DNA of 64,000 nucleotides. Origin: Undaria pinnatifida (lineage: Eukaryota > Sar > Phaeophyceae > Laminariales > Alariaceae). The stretch lies in NCBI GenBank assembly GCA_012845835.1, contig JABAKD010000012.1, forward strand, positions 7,565,233 to 7,629,232, given 5' to 3'. The notes beneath the pieces are model-generated. The model saw only the letters and a list, made by a program, of their open reading frames with translations, was not told where the DNA came from and made no database searches. The position numbers and the translations under genes were made by a program. Of this stretch, positions 45,110 through 57,470 are shown piece by piece; within the stretch, counting starts at the first letter, position 1, and every line of letters starts with the position of its first letter.

Positions 45110-45676
45110 ATGCGCGCACATGATGCAGCCCAGTTACAGCACTCCCATACCCCCATAGGCGCACATTGCACCCCAAGTTGCACCACACTCAGCCCGTCAT
45201 GCGATGGATTTAACCGGCACCACCGCGCATACTTCCTTGCTATACGAAGCAATCATCCATGGTCTACACAACACATTCTGGACAAACACACGCAAGGGGC
45301 GCAGGCTGTCGCTAGAACGCGGCGTTGCTTCCGTGGAATGGTTGTTCGTCGTGTACCACATATGGTACATGTCATGGTGGATGTTCATGTTGTTCACTAC
45401 GATATTTTCGACCAAGCAATGTGTTTTCTGGTGCGCGAGAGGCAAACTCTTTCTCGTGGAGAGGGGCAAAGTGCCAGTGTCCGCAATCAACTCGCTCAAC
45501 TACTTGTCGGCTGTTGTTGTCGTGTTATCTTGTTGTGGCCCACACTCTCACTTTTCAATGCGTTGCTGATGCCCGAGGGGGAAAAGCCAACAACGAACTG
45601 CGAAATTGACCCGTTCCCCGTTCGCAGCAGCAGCTGCATTGCACCCACGTTTATTGGGACAAAGTACTGTATGTAG
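45110..45676 (+). CDS. Unusually open 567-base stretch, possible exon, product unknown
   Basis: Two plus-strand frames are open through the same DNA. One has 188 codons (start MRAHDAAQLQHSHTPIGAHC) and spans the whole interval. The other has 121 codons (45204-45569, MDLTGTTAHTSLLYEAIIHG) and reads more like a protein, with a hydrophobic WLFVVYHIWYMSWWMFMLFT segment at about residues 47-66 and another near residues 101-110. No known motif appears in either. It lies outside the repeat families recognised here. A 100-codon minus frame is open too, so base composition alone could explain it. Confidence 0.2.
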   Translation: MRAHDAAQLQHSHTPIGAHCTPSCTTLSPSCDGFNRHHRAYFLAIRSNHPWSTQHILDKHTQGAQAVARTRRCFRGMVVRRVPHMVHVMVDVHVVHYDIFDQAMCFLVRERQTLSRGEGQSASVRNQLAQLLVGCCCRVILLWPTLSLFNALLMPEGEKPTTNCEIDPFPVRSSSCIAPTFIGTKYCM

Positions 45677-46040
45677 TAGATAGTGGTGGCGAAGCGCTTC
45701 GAATTGATTTGGGATATTCTGCAGCAATAGTGCCAGCGGAAGGATGTGGTAATCACTAATATCTACAAAACTCAATGGATGGCGACATAGTCCAACACCT
45801 GGCTGATTGACGGTCGGTTTTATTTCTTGTTTTGTGTCGTGTAGGCCACCGAGGAGATCGCCAAGGTCGCTTGTGCCCGTATATCACCAGAAGTAGAGAG
45901 ACGCTGGCACGCAGCAAGCAGCTAGACAGGCAGGCGAGAAAAATCAACTAAAAACCCATCTAGATATAGACTATAAATATATAAACATAAATCCTGTACT
46001 ATACGTGTGTTGGAACGAATGCACCGGACGTTGTCGGCAG
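45677..46040. other. No recognised feature
   Basis: Short minus-strand frames only. Confidence 0.3.
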
Positions 46041-46313
46041 GAAGCGTGCTACGATGATGATAAGAGGTAAGTGTGTCACTTTTCGTCTCTGGGATGTTTT
46101 GTGAATCACGGAGCTCCTTAACCCAAAATCTTCGGGAAAAAAACACCATTTTTTTTCACGGTTCTCGTTGTGTACCTAGGCCATGGGATTTTTCATCCTG
46201 TAGTGGTTATTTTTTTATCCATATCAGTTTTTGAGTCAAGACATGTCTCAAGCTCCCAAATTCAGGAAGCCTTGAAGAAAAAAGGTGGTGCACCTCTGTC
46301 GAAGCACGCGTCT
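46041..46313 (-). mobile_element. Family A element, near-complete
   Basis: The outer end GAAGCGTGCTACGATGATGA carries an extra GATGATAA before GAGGT. The core GCTCCTTAACCCAAAATCTT, TGTACCTAGGCCATGGGATT and CAAGCTCCCAAATTCAGGAA match the best copies. The far end is CACCTCTGTCGAAGCACGCG. Confidence 0.75.
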
Positions 46314-47214
46314 TTCTTATACTATTAATATTAATAGCGAGGACTACCAGTATTTCAATTGTTTTGTTGGCGCATGGGTAATACGCGCTGCACATAGCCG
46401 GAACGAACGAAAAAAAAACATGGAAAGTGTCGATCAGTGTGTTGCCATGGTGGCAAGCAATTAACACAGAAGGACCGTGGGCGAAGAGGACAACAACACC
46501 AACAAAAAAGTCATCCCGACAGCAACAAGGAAACATCCTCGACAAGTTGGTTTCATCTTTATGTCTACTTGTGTGGTGCAGGCCACTGCGGTGTCATCTA
46601 GCTAGCTAGCTAGATCGCTTGTTCTCGAAAACGAAAACAAAAAATTCCAAACTAGCGTTCTCTATTATAGGAATGAACTCTGCACTGGATACTTTCCTAA
46701 TAATATAGAATAAAAAATATCATGGAACGTGTCGATCGATTTGTGTTGCCGATTTCGGAGAGCAATCAGCCCACCACTGAGCCGAGAGGACCCCTTGAAA
46801 ATTAAGAGGACAGCAGCAACAAGAAAATCGCCATTGACAGCATCAAGAAATAATCCTCGAAAAAAAACAATTCGCAATAGTCTATGTGGGCCGTAGCCGC
46901 TGGGTTCGATTATTTCGTTCGTCCAAACCTTTTCGTGTACGTTGAGCAACGCGGGTACTGACCCCTCCCCCTACCTTGTGGAAGCATTTTTTTGCCACGG
47001 GGTGTAGAAAAATTTTGTCGGTATTGAGGCATCGAACAAAGATCTGGATCGTCGTGCATGCGACCACGCGAGACTGATCGTAGTCATGAAGGCAACGAGA
47101 AAACGCTTGGAACCATGGCGCGCCCGCTATCGTTGCACTCACCGTGACTGGGTTGTTAAACCATCGAGCCGAGGTCTGGGATGACTATGCATGGGCCAGC
47201 GTGAAACAGCGTGA
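46314..47214. other. Unrecognised DNA with a diverged local duplication
   Basis: AACATGGAAAGTGTCGATCA...GACAACAACACCAACAAAAA (46418-46510) is echoed by ATCATGGAACGTGTCGATCG...GACAGCAGCAACAAGAAAAT (46718-46830), both ending near CATCCTCGA or ATCCTCGA. (CTAG)4 is at 46600-46615. Confidence 0.45.
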
Positions 47215-48030
<816 letters not shown>

Positions 48031-48626
48031 TTCGATAAAGTGACGAATGAATAGGATCCAGTCGTTTCGTGCATCAAAAGGGGGGGCGTCAACGAAGATA
48101 AACGGACCATCGTCGATAAAAAAAGCGGGCATCCCTCGACCTTTGTCGCACCTTTGTATAGGAGCAATGCTCTGGTACGGGCTATACTTTTGAGCCCAAA
48201 TAATTCCTCGCGCCGGACAGACTACCGATCCCCACTGGCGGATCTAGATATTTCGTAGGAAGATCTGTGTGGTCTAGCATGTTACAGGGTGGGGGCCGTA
48301 CGACCTGCATGGTCTTGCAGACATTTGCAGGGTTGGATCTGTACCCATAGTGCAGAGATCCTGCGCAGTATCTACAGGATCTACTGCAAATGATCTATAT
48401 GATCTACATGATCTATATGATCTAAATGGTCATCATCTGTCCGAAGTGTGAACAGCTGTCACCGACGGAACTCCTCAGCTGAAGCTACCCATAACATACA
48501 TGTTGGTGCGATGCACATGTTTTAATGCTGTGAAATGTATACGTATATATATACCTGCGAGCCCGTAGGATTGTGTATCTAACTTTCATTTTACAACGTG
48601 TTGACTGTTGGGGTGAGGCTTGAGAG
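48031..48626. other. No recognised gene
   Basis: GATCTATATGATCTACATGA repetition is at 48380-48430. Nothing else is supported. Confidence 0.35.
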
Positions 48627-49142
48627 GCATGATACAATAGCGGATGGGTACGCCAAATGTTCGTGAGTCTCCTCAGTTTGAGGAAGTCTAGACTATACCT
48701 CACCCGAACAATGCCCTTCAGAGAAGCCCTTCAGAGAGGGTAAAAGTGCAACCCGACGGACATCCCCATGGTTTAGGCAATTTTTGAATATGTTATAAAA
48801 AACACATTATTAGGCGTTACCACCGTATCGGGCACTCTGTGAGTGTAATCGAGAATTCCGATCAGTAAAAAATCCTTCAACAAAAACGCGGCTCACAGTA
48901 CCGTAGTATTCGCCTAATTTGGAACGACATGCACCGACGGGTCTACAATGAACGGCAAGCTAGCTGCCGAGCGAATCGCCATCCTACGGGGCGTGTTTGT
49001 ACCGTATGTGTGGCCTGCCGCACCTTACGGTGGACCTGCAGCGTGACTTGCTTCTATTTAACCCGCACTTCTGCGTGAAGGGTGACGTCGCGGACATCCA
49101 CACCACCGGCTCGTGATGTCACATTTTGACAGCTAGGGGCAA
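48627..49142 (+). repeat. Tandem segment 1: family A-type element plus flank
   Basis: The element (about 48627-48913) starts GGCATGATACAATAGCGG and has GCCAAATGTTCGTGAGTC, AAAAGTGCAACCCGACGGAC and CCATGGTTTAGG. The flank has TGCACCGACGGG, GAGCGAATCGCCATCCTACG and CGCGGACATCC. Segments 2 and 3 repeat this order. Confidence 0.6.
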
Positions 49143-49725
49143 TGTTACGACAGCGAGTGCACCTACCGTTTTGTGAGTCTCGTCTCGTTTAGGGAGTTTT
49201 ATGTCTCTTCCGCAAATTGGGCTCGAAAGCAACGAACGAGTGTAAGCGTACCTCGACCATCAAGCCAATGGCCTAGGTACTTACCTCGTTCAAATGATCG
49301 TTCGAATCATATTGCGCAACGCAAGTGGCATTGCAAAGGCATTGGGGAGCCCCTGCGTTGAGGATCCCCATCCGTCAGAAGTATTTCGTCCAAAAAGTGT
49401 TAACCCTATGATAGCCTGTTACAGTACCGTACAACGCAGTAGTCGTGTTCGTCTCATTTGGAGCATTGTGCACCGACGGGTCCGTATTGGATGGGAAGAC
49501 AGAGGCAAAGCGAATCGCAACCCCACGGGAGGCGTTCCTATATGGTATTTGCAGCGTTCCAGGCCTCACTGTGGATCTCGTTTACTCGGTGGCACGACCG
49601 CTTGTGCTCCTATTCTATATAACCAACACACTTCACCATCATATATCCTCCTGCTTTTGACTCGCACTTCGTGTAGGAAGGCGCCGCGGACATTCATACA
49701 AGAAACCCCATAGTAGAGTCATCCC
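49143..49725 (+). repeat. Tandem segment 2: family A-type element plus flank
   Basis: GTTACGACAGCGAGTGCACC and GGCCTAGGTACTTACCTCG mark the element. GTGCACCGACGGGTCCGTAT, GCGAATCGCAACCCCACGGG and GCGCCGCGGACATTC mark the flank. The 139-codon frame 49294-49713 crosses both parts and is not a gene. Confidence 0.6.
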
Positions 49726-50013
49726 ACGGTAGGGTTGCGGTTGTTAGATTAAGTAATAATGTAACTGTCCGATTGAGCTCCTCATGTATGTGAGGAATTA
49801 CCGGTTAGTCACTAGTCAAAGTAATGTCACGAGTACATATTGTATTAGGACTAAGGTGCCCATAGAAGCTTGGTCGGTTTGTGCGAACGAATGCCTTCGA
49901 AGTCATTTTTCGGTTGAGATATGGAGTTCTCCGTGTTTGGAGCTCAGGAACTTTCTGATGCTGCACCCATACCCTACCGTGGCATGGCTTTATATGCTAC
50001 TAGTTGTCCTGGG

Positions 50014-50570
50014 GCGCATGCTGCGATAGCATGAACGCCAAATGTTTGTGGGGTTCCTCCTTTGAGGATTTCTATGCCCTCATTATTCACTCACTATTCA
50101 CTCACTAAACTGCCTTTGACAAAAACGAGAGAGCGATCCGACGAGCGATCCCATGGCCCAGGTATGAAACACACGCATACATGCATTCCTGGTACAACCT
50201 GGTATTGATGTCGGTCACATTCCAACGCCAAAGTGTAACTATTTAAAGTAGTGCAGTTGAAAAATTGAAAACACCCGGTCGGTCGTGAGTCAGAAGTGGT
50301 TCGGTTTAAAAGTGCTACGTCCCTGTCGTATCACATCGCATCACATACCGTATCATATCGTGTCACATATATATCATATCATATCGTATCATAGGATGCG
50401 TCTTGCAGTACAGTAGTCGTGTATTCCAGGCCATGCGGCGGACCCCGTTGACTTCGAGGCACAAGCGAGGGTGCTCATAAAGAATGCCGAGCTATTATAC
50501 AGCACGAATGGTTCATTGTTAACGTGTTGAATTGTCCTGGGAGATGTCACAGACATCCGTGACGCATGGA
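50014..50570 (+). repeat. Tandem segment 3: family A-type element plus flank, most diverged
   Basis: GCGCATGCTGCGATAGCATG, GCCAAATGTTTGTGGGGTTC and GATCCCATGGCCCAGGTATG mark the element. An ATCATATC minisatellite (50335-50395) separates it from a flank with GCAGTACAGTAGTCGTGTAT and GTCACAGACATCC. Confidence 0.5.
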
Positions 50571-51047
50571 CAGAGGCCGTGGTGCTGATATTTGTCTGAA
50601 ATACTCCGAGACAACCAAGGATATGGTTTGAGGGGGAGGAAGGGTGCACTCATTTCATGCATGATCGTAGTCATATCACCATATATCCTCGTATCTGTAC
50701 AATGCCGGAACGAAGCAGTCGGCGGGTTTCACCAACCAAGCAGAAACCTCACGCACCCAAGCACGAAGTGCCGTGGGGCGCTCGGCGAGTCGCGCGGAGG
50801 GTGGGCTGTATCCTACTGAGAACCACTTAGCGCGGCAGACTCGGGCACCTTGTGCCTGCTTTCTTGCATATGTATGACGGTTTTCAATTAGTTCTACGAT
50901 AGAGGAGCGCCTTGCGGACCTTGGGGACCTTGGGGACCTTGAAGTTCAGTGTCTCTTGGCCACCCGCGAGAGTGGCTATCCTATGCCTTAAGCCTTTGAG
51001 ATCTCTTACTCGCGAAATACACAGCTGTTTTTGTCTTGCTAGAAAAG
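50571..51047. other. Unrecognised DNA with TTCTACGATAGAGGAGCGCC
   Basis: At 50893 the terminal motif shared by families A and B appears alone and is followed by (GGGGACCTT)3, so it may be an orphan end. No gene is recognised. Confidence 0.35.
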
Positions 51048-51270
51048 ACACGTGCGACGGCGGAGATGCACCATTTTGTTTTCTGAAGCTTCTCACGTGA
51101 AGATATATTTTGCTCGCACAAACACCGATTTTGGGGAAAGTGAAAGTGAAACCGGATGAACAAAGCCCTTGGCCTAGATAGGTATACAAAAGCGGCGATT
51201 GGGGGTCAATCAGCCACGTGATTCAGAACACAAATGGTACAAAAGTGCTACACGTCTAATGTAGAACGTG
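51048..51270 (+). mobile_element. Family A element, divergent
   Basis: ACACGTGCGACGGCGGAGAT, GCACCATTTTGTTTTCTGAA, AACACCGATTTTGGGGAAAG, GTGAAACCGGATGAACAAAG and CTTGGCCTAGATAGGTATAC are in family order. The far end is ACACGTCTAATGTAG. Confidence 0.5.
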
Positions 51271-51589
51271 TCAAGATTGGGTTATAACCTTCCCGTTACC
51301 GTGGCGTTGGTCGGCTATGCCCGACGCGAGCCGTTGACAAGCTGTTTACGGCGGGTACTGCAACGGTCGAGTGGGACATGGGAAAAAATATAGCCATTAT
51401 TATTACCCAAAGGCAAGCCTACATCAATTCAGGGTCATGCGCCCAAACGTGGGAGAACAATATAAAATGGTCAAGACGCGCACCGACGTAGGTCGACCGA
51501 TACGGGAATCCCAAAGCAATGCCTGTTTCACCCGCTCGTTCGTCCTGTTTGACATCTGTGACTGACGGGGGCCCTGAGCTATCATACTC
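51271..51589. other. No recognised feature
   Basis: A 64-codon plus frame (51371-51565) has no motif. Confidence 0.3.
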
Positions 51590-51712
51590 ATTGTCCTTAT
51601 ACTACACTCATAGTAAACTCACAGTCGACTCGTATTCAACGCATGGTCAGCTCGCAGTAAACTCGTAGTCAGCTAACTCGTAGCCAAACCATGGTGAAGC
51701 GATAGTGGAATA
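51590..51712. repeat. CAACTCATAG-type minisatellite, second array
   Basis: About ten units of AACTCGTAGTC, AACTCACAGTC and variants. It is more diverged than the array at 35570. Confidence 0.65.
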
Positions 51713-51871
51713 AAACAATACTACAATTATTGATACAATAATACTGGAACAACGCTATATTGTGGGAGGGCAAAACCTAGAGTAATTCGTAGTCTAGTAC
51801 AATAATACCATAATAATACGGTAACACAGTAACACAATGACACAAAAATACAATAATAGTGAGCAATAGGT

Positions 51872-52149
51872 ATGTTATGATACGGTTGTAGAGGCGCAAC
51901 ATTTTTCGCCTGAAATTTTACACGTTAGGAACTCTGCCACACCCTGATTTTGAATATAAGCACTGACAGTGCAACCCGATGAACACACCCACATGGCTTA
52001 TCAATACGTACACAAAACGAAATGTCTGGCAAGTACAAAAGCCATACTTGTACAAAGAAACCGACGGCTTTGGGTTAATGAAGAAGCCCCTTCGTTCAAA
52101 AAGCGTTATAGCCAAAAAGAGGTATGCCCCCTCTATCGTAGCACGCGTA
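51872..52149 (+). mobile_element. Family A element
   Basis: Left TGATACGGTTGTAGAGGCGC, interior GTGCAACCCGATGAACACAC, CGGCTTTGGGTTAATGAAG, right CCTCTATCGTAGCACGCG. The interior matches the GTGCAACCCGATGAAC subgroup rather than the GGATGAAAAATCCC subgroup. An inverted fragment of a further copy (TGTACCTAGGCCGTAGGATT, GCGATCGGGTTGC) follows at 52204-52262. Confidence 0.65.
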
Positions 52150-52274
52150 GGAACTGGTTGCACTCAACTGAGGAACCGTCCAAAAATCTTTTGGAGCATG
52201 GTTTGCATTGATTGTTCGTATTGTACCTAGGCCGTAGGATTGGCGATCGGGTTGCTTGTTAAGGTTACATTAAA

Positions 52275-52345
52275 GTCAGGTATTGAGCTGTTGAGGTATT
52301 GAGCTGTTGAGGTATTGAGCTGTTGAGGTATTGAGGTATTGAGGT
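52275..52345. repeat. 16-base tandem repeat TATTGAGCTGTTGAGG
   Basis: Three copies of the 16-base unit are followed by two truncated ones (TATTGAGG). It is nearly uninterrupted, so probably recent. Confidence 0.85.
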
Positions 52346-53130
52346 TCTCAGGTGGGGAGGAGCTTCAGCACAACCCGGTGCTATCCCTACAGTAGTGCGC
52401 GTCCGGTCGGTCACAAAACCATCGACCCAACCCCCCCCTACTGTGGCATGGCTCTCTCCGCCAAGCCCCATGCGTATGTACCAATGTGTGGTGTGATGCA
52501 TGAGAAGCATAGAGGTCGAACGATCCTGCTTGCTTCTGCCATGCTGCTCGTGTCGCCCTGAAGCGTGCTCGATCAAGACGGCATGCTGCCCTCGTTTCTA
52601 GCATATTGTGGGGTTGTAATTCGTGGGATGACAAGCCCCTACCTTCTCGCAGCAGCATGTATACGTTGGGGTAACGCCGATTCATGCCTCCTCCCCAGCA
52701 GCGAGGCGGAGACAATCGTTCCGAACCCCACACTCGCAAATATGCGGTATCACATGATGTATAAGGCCGGGGCCCAAAGTATGAAGTAAAGCATTTGACC
52801 TGAAGCAATCGTAAGTTGTGTGAGAATCATTGGTGAAGGTCCATGTATCAATACATATATCGTATTCATCAGGGTATCTTGTCGAATGTGTTTCGAATTG
52901 CTTTGTTGTTCTTGTAGTTCTTTGGCTCAATATCGATTACCAGTAGAGTATTCGTTCCGTTTCCCGTGACTCAAGAGGGAGTGGATGGCTTTCCTATTAA
53001 TGGGGTGTGGTGGTTGTGTTGCGCATTGAGAAGGGAGAGCTCTTCTTCGTCGAGGCAGGTCTATCGCATCTACCTGCATCCGTGGGTGGCCTGTGAGCGT
53101 GATTTCCGCCTCCCTGCAGTCCAGTGCGGT
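52346..53130. other. No recognised gene
   Basis: A 147-codon minus frame (52365-52808) and overlapping plus frames are open together without motifs, and no repeat family is seen. Confidence 0.3.
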
Positions 53131-53700
53131 ATATTATAAAAGTAAAAATACACTCCAGCTGTGAGATCGAAGATTTTGTCGAAGCTCATCTTTGCAAGCT
53201 GTGTGTGATACTCCGATCGCGCGTATTACGGATTGTGTGTCCTCATTAAGGATATAGGTCGGCGACTCCCCTTAGAACTACAGTGAAGCTATCAGGGTCA
53301 ACAGGGTGATGTTAGTCAGTCTGTGTGCGGAAACTATAAAACCCTTTTGGGGGGGGAATAAAATATGACAGCTGTGGAAGGAAATGCATCAGTTTATCAA
53401 GTGTATCCTGTAAGTCGTATAACTTGTGAGGGGAGGGCGGAGTTGATAAGGGCGTGGGGCCCTGGGTTTGAACAAGAGGGAGCGGGGGGGGAGGACGAGG
53501 GGGTTAACTCAATATGTGCGTGGAAACTATATATCATTTCAGAGGATAAATCTGACGGGTTTGGAAGGAATGCATCAGTTTATCATGTTTATCCTGTGAG
53601 TCGTACAGCCAGTGAGGAGAGAGCGGAGTGTTCGAGGGGGCCGGGGGGGGGGGGCAAAGGGTTTTTAACAGCTTTGGGTCGCATAGATGTAATGCGGTAT
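53131..53700 (-). mobile_element. Family X repeat with two internal modules
   Basis: The constant end at 53150 (ACTCCAGCTGTGAGATCGAA) is followed by GGATATAGGTCGGCGACTCC, GGGTCAACAGGGTGATG, and two modules with GGAAACTATA, AAGGAATGCATCAGTTTATC and CCTGTGAGTCGTACAGCC at about 185-base spacing. Each module ends in a G run. Confidence 0.7.
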
Positions 53701-54599
53701 GTATGCTCTGTGCTACCTGTCCACAGACCTATCCCGTGTGCGCAACTGCGGATTCGCCAAATGATGGGCAAGGATGCGGGGATTCTCGACTGCCCGAGCC
53801 ACAATTGCCTCCCTCTTCCTCCTCCGGGCACATTCGGGTCCCAAAGGAACGCAGGCTCGAATGGGCGATCATCGGGAACGGCGCTCTATATTTCAAGTAC
53901 CCCGAGCCCCAGATCAATTCGATCCGCCTACTCCCGTTAGTTCTAGGTCAGCTCCAACACTGCGTTGACCCTTAGGCCCGCGCTAGTCCGAATCCAACAA
54001 AGCCTAGTCGCTAGCCCCGGCCTATTTATGCCAATTCGGACACTGCATAGTCTCATTGCCCCGTTTTATACATTAACACGGCTGTCGCTCACAATCCTTG
54101 TATGTCTCTGATTGTTTAATTGATACGTGGGGCGAGTCTAGGAGTATACTAGTGTGCCGCATATATATTTAAGACGTGAAAGACCACACTCAAAGACTGG
54201 CCGACGACAGACGGTCTTCAGAGGTTATGTCAGGGTTGTCACTAGACGAACTCGAGCAGCACTTATTATGCGCCACCGATTACCGCCTTTAAACCCCAAC
54301 GCAGACTCGTGTGCTAAACAAAGTCAGGCAGCACCGACGATGTATACTGTAAGACGGAAGTCAATCGTTTTTAACGCAGAGTCGTTGCTATTAATAGACG
54401 AGCTGGAGCAGCGCCAATGATGCTAACATGGCATGAACATCTCGCTCTCGTACATGTGTTATTTTTTTCTCTCGCCGAATCGCTCATTCGAAAATGACCA
54501 GCCCGGCCGAGGCAGAGAGTCCAAGCTTTCCAAGCAGCCTAACGCACTCCTTCCCTTGAGATTGCTGCGTGAATCTTCCTCATTACGCGTGAAGACCAA
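53701..54599. other. Unrecognised DNA; GC-rich 53750-53980
   Basis: Three frames are open across 53365-53975, and none has a motif. The GC-rich part begins close to the end of the family X copy. It could be a unique exon or a captured sequence. Confidence 0.3.
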
Positions 54600-54965
54600 A
54601 GCCTACCTGGTCTAACAGCAAAAATGATCGATGTTTCCTGCCATTGACTGCTAGCAAATTACATCGAGGTGTCGCAAGATCACGGATCGTCGTTTATCGG
54701 CGACCCTACTCCTACATCTGCAATCTAGTGCTCTGTCCTACATCTGCATGCTAGCATCCCATTAGATCAAAAAGCCAGGTGATTGTTCGTAAAGCGGTAA
54801 CTAAACATTCCACTAGGCCTATCTGGTCCAGCAGCTAATAATGTCGATACTCCTTGTCATTAACTGCTTGCGGTATCAGCAAATAGCACCGAGGTGTCGC
54901 AAGATCCATGGATCGTAGTTTATCGGCGATCCTACTCCTACATCTGCAATTCAGTGCTTAGATGT
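54600..54965. repeat. Direct duplication, about 200-base offset
   Basis: CTACCTGGTCTAACAGC...GAGGTGTCGCAAGATCACGG (54604-54690) and CTATCTGGTCCAGCAGC...GAGGTGTCGCAAGATCCATG (54821-54910). Both continue into TTTATCGGCGA, CCTACTCCTACATCTGCAAT and AGTGCT. Confidence 0.75.
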
Positions 54966-55330
54966 ACAGAGTGGGACATATACTTGTTGCAGAGTTTTGA
55001 AGCAATTGCCTGGTTGGATCTATTGGGATAGTTGGTACCGCAGTATGCACATGCCTCGCTTAGACCCCCTAGGAGTGCTTATTGACACATTTTCAACTAA
55101 CCACCTTGCTTCGAGATCTAATGGTATTACTAGCTTGCAGACGTAGGAAAAAGTAAAACCAAAAATGCATGGTGTTAGAGGGAACACAGACCAAGTGGTG
55201 TTGCTGATCGTGATGGAATGGAATCACTGGCCGTGGTAAGAGGCCAGTTGGAATGCACTAAAGAAGTCCTGCAACTGCATCCTAAAGCTCGGCGACGCTA
55301 GAGAAACGGGTGTATGAGTTTTTCAGTATG
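54966..55330. other. No recognised feature
   Basis: Nothing I can support. Confidence 0.3.
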
Positions 55331-55706
55331 GTGTTAAGGCATTCGTGGGGTATTAGTCTAGTCCATTTGACCACTTGCAAAAAAAGGTTCACCAATAGCT
55401 TGCCCAAACTAAGCCTTATAACACTGTCCCCCCTTGAAACGGCGGGATACCAGGTCGGCCGGACATACGGGCGGACCTGTCCATATCCAAGCGGTTTCGT
55501 TTCCTGGGGATACCGAGGAGAGTATTTTTCAAATTCGCCATGGAGAAAGTCTAAAAAGTTTATTTTTGTAGATGGTGGGATTTGAACCCACAACCCGAAA
55601 AACCCATGGTCTGTCGACGACGCCATTTGTTAAGGAGTTAGTGGGGTATTAGTCCGGTTGACCACGTGCAAAAGGCTAACCAATAGCTTACCCACTCTAA
55701 GCCGGA
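55331..55706 (-). mobile_element. Composite tRNA-like element with direct terminal repeats
   Basis: This has the same architecture as 21488-21865, inverted: module A (55331-55432), module B (55433-55560), tRNA-like segment (55565-55625), module A (55629-55706). On the minus strand the T arm is GTGGGTTCAAATCCCAC with box B GGTTCAAATCC, followed by CATCTACA. The upstream arm TGGCGTCGTCGACAGACCA pairs only at its base. GTATTAGTCC..TTGACCAC marks both A modules. Confidence 0.65.
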
Positions 55707-56214
55707 TTGAGCCAAACCAGGACGGTTCCAACATCAGTTCTAGTAGTAGATAGATACCTCGCCTACACCAAGGATGCGGTATAGCAACGGTGTCTGAGAC
55801 AGGGGGGCACGGACAATTATCGTTGTCAGCCACGAAACGAGCGAATCCTATATGTCGGAGTCGTTGCCTGTGCCCAGCAGCTGCCGCGGTTCGGTAAATA
55901 ACCAGAAGTGTCTACACTTGGCGTCGTGCAGGCAGTTGTAGGTACGGAACTGCTGTCTGAGCACTGCTATAGTTGTGTGGCTGAAAAGTTGGAGTCCGGT
56001 TTGATAAAAATGTTGACACTACACTACGAGTACTGCTGTGTTGCAGTACGTATGAGATGTTATATTACAGTCTCGTTTTGTAACGTCTCGATTGCGTTTT
56101 CGCGATGAGCCATGTTCTGAATCTCGCGTTGCAGTGCAATTTTGACGGCAATCTCGCCACCACGGAGCAAAGCACGGCAGCACGATCATGCCATGAGCAC
56201 GCGACGCCGAAACA
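55707..56214. other. No recognised feature
   Basis: Short frames only. Confidence 0.3.
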
Positions 56215-56422
56215 TGGAACCCGGTGCGGTACGAGTCACTCGCTGGTGGTATACACGTGGTAACACTATTCTTGGTACATGGTGTGCGGTATACGAAAAC
56301 GAGGATACCCCTCCCCATGTTGTAGCTATTGAGAGTCACTGGTGGTATGTGGCAGCACCATTCTTTATGCATAGTCTAATGCACTATGGTTTTGAGCGAC
56401 GGACAATCCTCCCCCATTGTTA
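56215..56422. repeat. Direct duplication inside a short open frame
   Basis: GAGTCACTCGCTGGTGGTAT (56226) and GAGAGTCACTGGTGGTATGT (56330) head two units of about 105 bases. The 93-codon plus frame 56142-56423 therefore reads a two-fold pattern (VTRWWYTRG, then ESHWWYVA). It might be an exon with an internal repeat, but I recognise nothing. Confidence 0.45.
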
Positions 56423-56499
56423 GCCAATGAATGAGAGATACATCCCTTCTCGGTTTGGGAGAGGCCCCTACTCACCGACTCGTAGCCCCAGTCCTACCA

Positions 56500-57470
56500 A
56501 TTTTGGGGGGAGCTTTCGTCCGAACACTTTGTTACAAGCACTTTCCTGCACAACACGCAGGACTTCCGGCAGTCGTCCTACAGTAGAAAGGGTCCAGCAC
56601 ACCATACACTTATCGTTTGGGCAAGATCCTGACTCGGGCGCACGCCGTTAATAGTGCAAATTGTTCGGCTGCAGTGCACCTAAATATTCCATACATAGCT
56701 TCTGACGCGCGGAGATATACGTTATACCCCGCCCGAAAACTGGATTTTGAGCAACGTTGTGAAAGTGCCCTTGGCCTACGGGTTGGTGTTAACGAACGGT
56801 ATTATCGTGCAATATTGCACAGTATTGTACAGTATGATAGTACATTACATATACAGCGCATACGCGCGTGAGATACCAACGGTATTGCGCGTTTCCAGGA
56901 TAGTAATAGTTCAGACTAATGGTGTATTGATGAGCCCACATCAGCCAGAAATTATTTGGCCAAAAAATGCTGGTTTTATCGCACCTTTGGTCCTAGGCAA
57001 AAAATAACCCGTACCCGAACCCCAACCCTGATGCGACCTTAACCCTTGCCAATACCGGGTTTTTTTGGTTCGGACACTTTGTTGGAAGTACTGCCCAACA
57101 CGCCGGGCGTAATCATCCGAGTAATGGTCGAACACACCATAAACGTGCCGTGTGGGCGAGGTCTTGGCTCGTCTAAGCTTAGCCCGGGCCGTAGCACTAC
57201 CGTTTGGTGGAAGTCTTAATCCTGATACTTTCTTAGAAGTACCTCACAACACGCCGAGCGTAATCATCCGGGAAATTATCCAGCACACCATAAACATGGC
57301 GAGTGGTCGAAGTCTTATTAATTAATGCAACCCTAACGCTGGCCTTATCCCTAACCCTAACCCTAAGTTTTAGTCGAAACACTTTGTTAGAAATGCTGCA
57401 AAATACGTCGAGTGCAATCATCCGGGCAGTGTTCGACCCAGCACACCAACAACGCGTTGTTCCCGCCACG
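56500..57470. repeat. Diverged tandem repeats around telomere-like CCCTAA
   Basis: Four units (near 56515, 57072, 57226 and 57372) share ACACTTTGTTAGAAGTACT-like sequence, ACACGCCGAGCGTAATCATC, GGTCCAGCACACCATAAAC and GGGCGAAGTCTTG. Between units 3 and 4 is CCCTAACCCTAACCCTAAG (57347-57365). Degenerate AACCC words also occur at 57005-57047 and 58207-58230. Confidence 0.7.
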
